Part shown: piece by piece, positions 8,459 to 10,571 of the stretch | How positions within the stretch are numbered: the first letter of the stretch is position 1 | Layout: every line of letters begins with the position of its first letter | Assembly: GCA_003695045.1 (NCBI GenBank) | Contig: RFJB01000153.1 | Location: 1 to 10,571 of the forward strand | DNA length: 10,571 nucleotides | Origin: Candidatus Woesearchaeota archaeon | GTDB taxonomy: Archaea; Nanobdellota; Nanobdellia; Woesearchaeales; J091 | Direction of reading: 5' to 3' | The notes under the pieces: model-generated | Database searches by the model: none | What the model was told of the DNA's origin: nothing | The model's input: only the letters and a program-made list of their open reading frames with translations | Translations under genes and position numbers: made by a program

Positions 8459-8702
8459 TAACAACACCTCTGTAAGCGTAAGTGACTCCCGCAGTGGGGC
8501 TTTTGCGTTTTATCCTTATGATGTCTCCCGGCTTGACATCCATGCCTCTCAGCGCGGGATCAGATGCCAGAATGTTGGGCAGTTCGTACACGCTTATTCC
8601 GTGCTTCTCCAGAAGTTCTTTCTTTTCCTTCTCGCTCAGTTTCTTGTGTTCGGGTATCAGAGAATGTTTTATTGGTTCGGTATTCTTCTTTTTGGCTGCC
8701 AT
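8451..8702 (-). CDS. rpoH: DNA-directed RNA polymerase subunit H (Rpo5)
   Basis: An 83-residue protein matching archaeal Rpo5/RpoH, the counterpart of the C-terminal domain of eukaryotic Rpb5, located at the lower jaw of the enzyme. Motifs: H-S-L-I-P-E-H-K-K-L (13-22), L-L-E-K-H-G-I (30-36), L-P-x-I (41-44), D-P-A-L-R (48-52) and the signature K-P-G-D-I-I-R-I-K-R-K-S-P-T-A-G (57-72), then Y-R-G-V-V. A lysine-rich N-terminal extension precedes the domain. It is the first gene of the polymerase operon. No Shine-Dalgarno precedes the ATG, unlike the genes behind it, and a TATA-like box about 23 bases upstream would fit a leaderless message. It overlaps rpoB2 by 8 bases. Confidence 0.95.
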   Translation of the reverse strand: MAAKKKNTEPIKHSLIPEHKKLSEKEKKELLEKHGISVYELPNILASDPALRGMDVKPGDIIRIKRKSPTAGVTYAYRGVVNG

Positions 8703-8719
8703 GTTATGCGTTCCCCCAC

Positions 8720-8729
8720 AACTTTATGA
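8720..8729 (-). promoter_or_regulatory. Possible TATA box of rpoH (leaderless start)
   Basis: On the minus strand the sequence TCATAAAGTT lies centred about 23 bases before the rpoH ATG, in the 50 bases between tRNA-Lys and rpoH. In archaea transcription usually starts about 25 bases after the box centre, which would put the first base at or beside the A of the ATG and explain the missing ribosome site. The match to the TATA consensus is only moderate, and read-through from the tRNA genes is the alternative. Confidence 0.35.
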
Positions 8730-8766
8730 CCGGTCTGGCAATGTGAGTATGATGGGCCGGACGGGA

Positions 8767-8779
8767 TTTTCGTCTTTTT
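8767..8779 (-). other. Very short non-canonical tRNA intron (13 nt), T-loop of tRNA-Lys, position 59/60
   Basis: The exon bases TTCG (8785-8782) pair perfectly with intron CGAA (8772-8769), stacking on the T-stem. The 3' bulge is AA|T (8768-8766). On the 5' side AA|A (8781-8779) leads into the short A-rich intron loop, so only the outer helix, the 3' bulge and the central helix of the BHB exist; there is no inner intron helix. Removal restores the T-loop TTCGAAT. The exact cut cannot be fixed by sequence alone because the flanks are runs of A, but the mature product is the same for neighbouring choices. Confidence 0.82.
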
Positions 8780-8819
8780 TTCGAACCCGCGACCACCTGA
8801 TTAAAAGTCAGGTGCTCTA

Positions 8820-8844
8820 TTGCTCAGGCATTGTTTTCTGCCTT
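8820..8844 (-). other. Non-canonical tRNA intron (25 nt), D-loop of tRNA-Lys, position 19/20
   Basis: The fold is a textbook bulge-helix-bulge. The central 4-bp helix joins exon GCTT (8850-8847) to intron GAGC (8825-8822), with one G-U pair. The 5' bulge is GG|A (8846-8844) and the 3' bulge AA|T (8821-8819), cut after the second base of each. The intron helix is AGGCA (8843-8839) with TGCCT (8830-8826), closing an 8-base loop. Archaeal splicing endonuclease recognises this shape. Removal restores G18-G19-T20-A21. Confidence 0.87.
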
Positions 8845-8872
8845 CCAAGCTGAGCTACCGGCCCACGAGCTT

Positions 8873-8897
8873 CCCGGCCTTTTTTCGGAAGGTCGGG
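8873..8897 (-). other. Hairpin in the tRNA-Asp/tRNA-Lys spacer
   Basis: In the 35-base spacer the minus strand can fold as CCCG + mismatch + CCTT, a 7-base loop, then AAGG + mismatch + CGGG. It could be a processing or spacer structure of a two-tRNA transcript. No T-run follows it, so it does not look like a terminator. Confidence 0.4.
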
Positions 8898-8899
8898 CA

Positions 8900-8973
8900 C
8901 GCCCTGGCCGGGATTCGAACCCGGGTCGAAGCCTCGACAGGGCTTCATGATAACCGGACTACACTACCAGGGC
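8900..8973 (-). tRNA. tRNA-Asp(GUC), intron-free
   Basis: The acceptor stem GCCCTGG (8973-8967) pairs with CCAGGGC (8907-8901), with G73 at 8900. The D-arm is of the GTGT...TCAT type usual for tRNA-Asp. The anticodon stem AAGCC/GGCTT encloses CTGTCGA, giving anticodon GUC. The T-arm is CCGGG-TTCGAAT-CCCGG. The encoded length is 74 nt with normal loops, so it is uninterrupted, unlike its two neighbours. CCA is not encoded. G34-U35-C36 and G73 fit the known Asp identity set. Confidence 0.97.
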
Positions 8974-8981
8974 ATTTGGGC

Positions 8982-9000
8982 TTTCGGGCGTGTTTCGGGC
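8982..9000 (-). repeat. Short direct repeat GCCCGAAA upstream of tRNA-Asp
   Basis: Two exact copies of GCCCGAAA (minus strand; 8993-9000 and 8982-8989) lie 11 bases apart, 9 to 27 bases before the tRNA-Asp 5' end. A related GGTCGGGC/CGAAA-like string occurs in the spacer after tRNA-Asp. No function is visible; they lie where a 5' leader would be. Confidence 0.5.
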
Positions 9001-9019
9001 TTTTTGAGCCACAAAAAGC
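8999..9019 (-). other. Inverted repeat (8-bp stem, 5-base loop) upstream of tRNA-Asp
   Basis: GCTTTTTG and CAAAAAGC form a perfect 8-bp hairpin with a 5-base loop, 26 to 46 bases upstream of tRNA-Asp. It could end transcription from upstream, or be a leader structure. It lacks a long downstream T-run on the minus strand. Confidence 0.45.
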
Positions 9020-9028
9020 TCTATTCTC

Positions 9029-9037
9029 CTTTTATTG
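9029..9037 (-). promoter_or_regulatory. Possible TATA-like box for the tRNA-Asp/tRNA-Lys unit
   Basis: CAATAAAAG on the minus strand would start RNA near 9008, giving a leader of about 35 bases before tRNA-Asp. The better box match at 9084-9091 would give a leader near 90 bases. One of the two probably drives the tRNA-Asp and tRNA-Lys pair, since no box lies between them. Confidence 0.3.
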
Positions 9038-9083
9038 CGACTCAGAAAGCCATTTCACGCACGGCGCTGGGAGTTTGTTCCAC

Positions 9084-9091
9084 TTTATAAA
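9084..9091 (-). promoter_or_regulatory. Palindromic TATA-like box TTTATAAA
   Basis: An exact TTTATAAA, the same octamer found at the expected distance from tRNA-Tyr. It is palindromic, so direction comes only from context. Read on the minus strand, RNA would begin near 9062 and run towards tRNA-Asp. It also lies inside a 27-codon reading frame (9042-9125), which weakens that frame or this box. Confidence 0.35.
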
Positions 9092-9145
9092 GCTTACGCT
9101 CTGATAGTGTTTTTTCTGCTTTCATTCTTGTTCTCCCACGCCCCA

Positions 9146-9153
9146 TTTATAAA
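9146..9153 (-). promoter_or_regulatory. Palindromic TATA-like box TTTATAAA just after tRNA-Tyr
   Basis: An exact TTTATAAA starts 4 bases after the tRNA-Tyr 3' end. On the minus strand a start near 9125 is expected, which coincides with the ATG of a 27-codon frame (9042-9125). What it drives, if anything, is not clear; the tRNA-Asp gene is more than 150 bases further on. Confidence 0.35.
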
Positions 9154-9170
9154 GAGTCCCCGCTCCCGGA

Positions 9171-9204
9171 TTTTCCTGGCGTGCCCTTGCTCTGTGCGCA
9201 CCAT
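9171..9204 (-). other. Non-canonical tRNA intron (34 nt), T-loop of tRNA-Tyr, position 59/60
   Basis: The T-stem is the outer helix. The central helix is exon TTCA (9210-9207) with intron GGAA (9176-9173): three pairs plus an A-G mismatch. The 5' bulge is AG|A (9206-9204) and the 3' bulge AA|T (9172-9170). The inner intron helix TGGTG (9203-9199) pairs with CGCCA (9181-9177), with one U-G pair. Removal gives the T-loop TTCAAGT. The position and the 3' cut are the same as in the tRNA-Lys T-loop intron. Confidence 0.84.
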
Positions 9205-9226
9205 CTTGAACCGGGAACCTTTCGGT

Positions 9227-9282
9227 GACCGCTCGCTGTCTGCGGATCTTCCTGCTTCGTGTGAAGCGTGTCCTCGCAGAAT
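9227..9282 (-). other. Canonical-position tRNA intron (56 nt), anticodon loop of tRNA-Tyr, 37/38
   Basis: The central helix joins loop bases CTGT (9288-9285) to intron GCGG (9232-9229), with two G-U pairs. The 5' bulge is AG|A (9284-9282) and the 3' bulge TC|A (9228-9226), giving cuts exactly at 37/38. The intron body has a 6-bp stem TCTGCG/CGCAGA (9280-9275 with 9244-9239) and a terminal GCTTC/GAAGC hairpin. An unpaired stretch of about 6 bases separates that stem from the central helix on the 3' side, so this is a relaxed BHB. Confidence 0.85.
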
Positions 9283-9344
9283 CTACAGCCGAACGCTCTA
9301 CCATTGAGCTAAGCGGGGATTCAGAATTCGGAAATAAGCGTCTT

Positions 9345-9352
9345 TTTATAAA
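9345..9352 (-). promoter_or_regulatory. TATA box of tRNA-Tyr
   Basis: TTTATAAA, followed by AAAGA on the minus strand, is centred 30 bases upstream of C1 of tRNA-Tyr. A start about 25 bases downstream gives a leader of around 5 bases, the usual layout for an archaeal tRNA gene. It lies in the 56-base gap after the stop of the upstream membrane protein gene. Confidence 0.7.
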
Positions 9353-9374
9353 GTTTGCGGATTGCGCTTCTCCC

Positions 9375-10571
9375 TCACATCTCCGCAACAGGCCTGTTCG
9401 ACACTATGCTCTTAACGGCCTTTCCTGATGAGAATTCAACCACTGCAGGCGGCAATCTTATTCCGCCGACTATCTTTAATCTTGATTTTATCTTGTATGT
9501 TATGACCCTCTCCTCAAACGGGTCTAAGCTGGGAATCTTCCACTGAAGCCGCACGCCGAACTTGTCATTTTTTGTTATTTTTGTCGGAGCCAGCGTGCCT
9601 ATTTCGAACTCTTTTTCCAGCTCGGCAATTCTCGGGATGCGGTCTTTTACAGTTATGTCATTCACAACTCTCCCTGTTCTGTTTCTGACAAGGATCATTA
9701 TCTTGACCTCTGTCTCCTGGTCGTCTTTTCTTCCCTTTCTGACTCTTGTTGCCTTTTTCTCGGCAACGAGTGGAGGTCTGAATATGAAATATCCGAGGAC
9801 TATTACTATAAGTGAAACAATTCCCAGGGCAAGCGGTCTGTAGTTCTTGCTTATCGCGATAACTGCTGTTTCCTGGGGCACCAGGGTGAACTCCCATTCA
9901 TAGTACTTCTGGCCTTCCTCGTCTTTCAGTTCTGCCTTGGGGTTTGTTTTTGTGAATATTCTTTCAAAGAATCCGGTCTTAATCCTTACCTTGGCGCTGT
10001 TTTCCACATTGCCGTCGTTGGTAAGGGTTATGTACTCTCTTGATTTGAGAAATTCCTTTTCAGTTACTTCCTGCTTGTTTATGAAAGAGTATCCTGCAAC
10101 CTCGAAAGTAACGGCGTCTGCATGGACGGTGTACTCCTTATTGTTCTGGGTTGTGGTTGCGTATGCCTTTACCTTGGCCTTTGTTGGAGCGAGAAGGTCG
10201 TCAAGCTTCACAGTGAATGTCTGGACTTTTGTCTTCAAGGGCGGCAGGTTGGTTGTAAATTCCCGCGAGAACAGCTCCGAATCCACTCTCACTGTCATGT
10301 TTGTTATGTTGAGCGGATTTCTGTTTTCCAGTATGACTTTGACAGGAATCTCTTCTCTCGGGTCGACTCTCTCCGGCACTTCAAGCTTTACGCTGAAGCT
10401 GGGCAGGTATGTTTTTGGCATAACCACGCTGGGCCGTATGTACACTTTGAGGTATTCCCTCAGTGTCTGGCTCGACTTTTTGCCTCTTACCGCAAGCTCG
10501 ATGAGTTTCCAGCCGCTCTTCATGTGAGCAACCGGTTTAAGATACAGGTTGACTACTCCTTCCTGGCCGTC
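9375..10571 (-). CDS. Membrane-anchored protein with beta-sandwich repeats (partial, start off window)
   Basis: The C-terminal 398 residues of a protein whose frame stays open to the right edge, so the internal ATG at 10523 need not be the start. I do not recognise a named family. Visible parts: about residues 55-160 form a beta-rich segment with V-P-E-R-V-D-P-R-E-E-I-P-V-K-V-x-L-E-N-R-N-P-L-N, resembling the Ig-like NEW3/CARDB-type domains of archaeal surface proteins, with two N-x-T sequons near 88 and 91. A second beta-rich segment with L-T-N-D-G-N-V-E-N-S-A covers about 165-240. One membrane helix follows at about 247-264. After it comes a basic stretch (E-K-K-A-T-R-V-R-K-G-R-K) and a third, DUF11-like segment (about 285-385). 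The basic stretch suggests an outside N-terminal part and an inside C-terminal part. The gene is convergent with nothing; tRNA-Tyr follows in the same direction. Confidence 0.8.
   Translation of the reverse strand, partial: DGQEGVVNLYLKPVAHMKSGWKLIELAVRGKKSSQTLREYLKVYIRPSVVMPKTYLPSFSVKLEVPERVDPREEIPVKVILENRNPLNITNMTVRVDSELFSREFTTNLPPLKTKVQTFTVKLDDLLAPTKAKVKAYATTTQNNKEYTVHADAVTFEVAGYSFINKQEVTEKEFLKSREYITLTNDGNVENSAKVRIKTGFFERIFTKTNPKAELKDEEGQKYYEWEFTLVPQETAVIAISKNYRPLALGIVSLIVIVLGYFIFRPPLVAEKKATRVRKGRKDDQETEVKIMILVRNRTGRVVNDITVKDRIPRIAELEKEFEIGTLAPTKITKNDKFGVRLQWKIPSLDPFEERVITYKIKSRLKIVGGIRLPPAVVEFSSGKAVKSIVSNRPVAEM

Larger units (their letters stand above)
8753..8864 (-). tRNA. tRNA-Lys(UUU) with two introns, in the D-loop and the T-loop
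   Basis: The acceptor stem GGGCCGG (8864-8858) pairs with CCGGCCC (8760-8754), with A73 at 8753 and no encoded CCA. The D-stem is GCTC (8855-8852) with GAGC (8817-8814). The anticodon stem CCTGA/TCAGG holds the loop CTTTTAA, giving anticodon UUU. The T-stem GCGGG (8790-8786) pairs with CCCGT (8765-8761). The D-loop is 34 bases and the T-loop 20 bases as encoded. Removing 8820-8844 (25 nt) and 8767-8779 (13 nt) leaves the normal loops AGCTTGGTA and TTCGAAT and a canonical 74-nt tRNA. Exons are 8864-8845, 8819-8780 and 8766-8753. It lies 35 bases after tRNA-Asp with no promoter between, so both probably share one transcript. No insertion is present in the anticodon loop. Confidence 0.93.
9157..9318 (-). 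tRNA. tRNA-Tyr(GUA) with two introns, at 37/38 and in the T-loop
   Basis: The acceptor stem CCCCGCT (9318-9312) pairs with AGCGGGG (9164-9158), with A73 at 9157. The C1-G72 pair is the archaeal/eukaryotic tyrosine identity pair. The D-arm is GCTC-AATGGTA-GAGC. The anticodon stem TTCGG (9293-9289) pairs with CCGAA (9225-9221); anticodon GUA is at 9286-9284. The T-stem CCCGG (9215-9211) pairs with CCGGG (9169-9165). The gene spans 162 bases. Removing 9227-9282 (56 nt) and 9171-9204 (34 nt) leaves anticodon loop CTGTAGA, T-loop TTCAAGT and a canonical 72-nt tRNA. Exons are 9318-9283, 9226-9205 and 9170-9157. CCA is not encoded. A strong TATA box lies 30 bases upstream. Confidence 0.93.

Noticed and set aside
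8459..8467. GTG start for rpoB2 three codons upstream of the ATG
   Set aside because: It lies inside the Shine-Dalgarno AGAGGTG, which is correctly spaced for the ATG at 8458 and leaves no ribosome site for the GTG.
8873..8897. Terminator between tRNA-Asp and tRNA-Lys
   Set aside because: There is no T-run after the hairpin on the minus strand, and tRNA-Lys has no promoter of its own in the 35-base gap, so a terminator there would silence it.
8900..8973. Hidden intron in tRNA-Asp
   Set aside because: All arms have normal length, and the 74-nt gene is complete as encoded.
8753..9318. tRNA-Lys and tRNA-Tyr as pseudogenes disrupted by random insertions
   Set aside because: All stems are intact, the insertions fall at discrete loop sites, their removal gives exact canonical loops, and each insertion forms a BHB or half-BHB with its exon.
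9122..9388. 88-codon minus-strand frame across tRNA-Tyr
   Set aside because: It covers the whole tRNA-Tyr gene and its promoter; the composition is arginine-rich read-through of structured RNA and no domain is recognisable.
1..10571. CRISPR array, insertion sequence, integrase or defence genes
   Set aside because: No spaced repeats, transposase-like frames or terminal inverted repeats of a mobile element are visible; the window is housekeeping apart from the tRNA block and the right-edge gene.

Overview
This window is archaeal. It carries the archaeal RNA polymerase gene cluster in the order rpoH, rpoB2 (B''), rpoB1 (B'), rpoA1 (A'), rpoA2 (A''), rpl30e, nusA, rps12, rps7, with the largest subunit split into A'/A'' and the second-largest split into B''/B'. 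The B split is known from several euryarchaeal lineages (methanogens, haloarchaea, Archaeoglobus) and is absent from Thermoproteota-type archaea. Other archaeal signs are tRNA genes without an encoded CCA end, TTTATAAA-type promoters, GGTG Shine-Dalgarno sites and tRNA introns with bulge-helix-bulge (BHB) folds. I cannot name the lineage. A euryarchaeal or DPANN-type genome is the best guess, and it rests only on the B split and the intron-rich tRNAs.

All genes lie on the minus strand, so transcription runs from high to low coordinates. From right to left: the 3' part of a membrane-anchored beta-sandwich protein gene (9375-10571, open at the right edge); tRNA-Tyr(GUA) with two introns (9157-9318); an interval of about 180 bp with TATA-like boxes and small repeats (8974-9156); tRNA-Asp(GUC) without an intron (8900-8973); tRNA-Lys(UUU) with two introns (8753-8864); then the polymerase/ribosomal protein operon from rpoH (8702) to the first 69 codons of rps7 at the left edge. 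The operon is compact. Gaps are 1 to 24 bases, rpoH and rpoB2 overlap by 8 bases, and the internal polymerase genes each have a GGTG motif 6-7 bases before the ATG. The operon supplies the catalytic core of RNA polymerase, a KH-domain transcription factor (NusA) and three ribosomal proteins, linking transcription and translation capacity.

The least ordinary part is the tRNA block. tRNA-Lys is interrupted in the D-loop (19/20) and in the T-loop (59/60). tRNA-Tyr is interrupted at the canonical 37/38 site and at the same T-loop site, 59/60. Removing the four predicted introns (25, 13, 56 and 34 nt) gives two canonical tRNAs of 74 and 72 nt. Three introns fold into recognisable strict or near-strict BHB motifs, or the minimal half-motif. 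All three non-canonical ones end AA before a U exon base. A standard tRNA search that allows only the anticodon-loop intron would probably miss or misread these genes.
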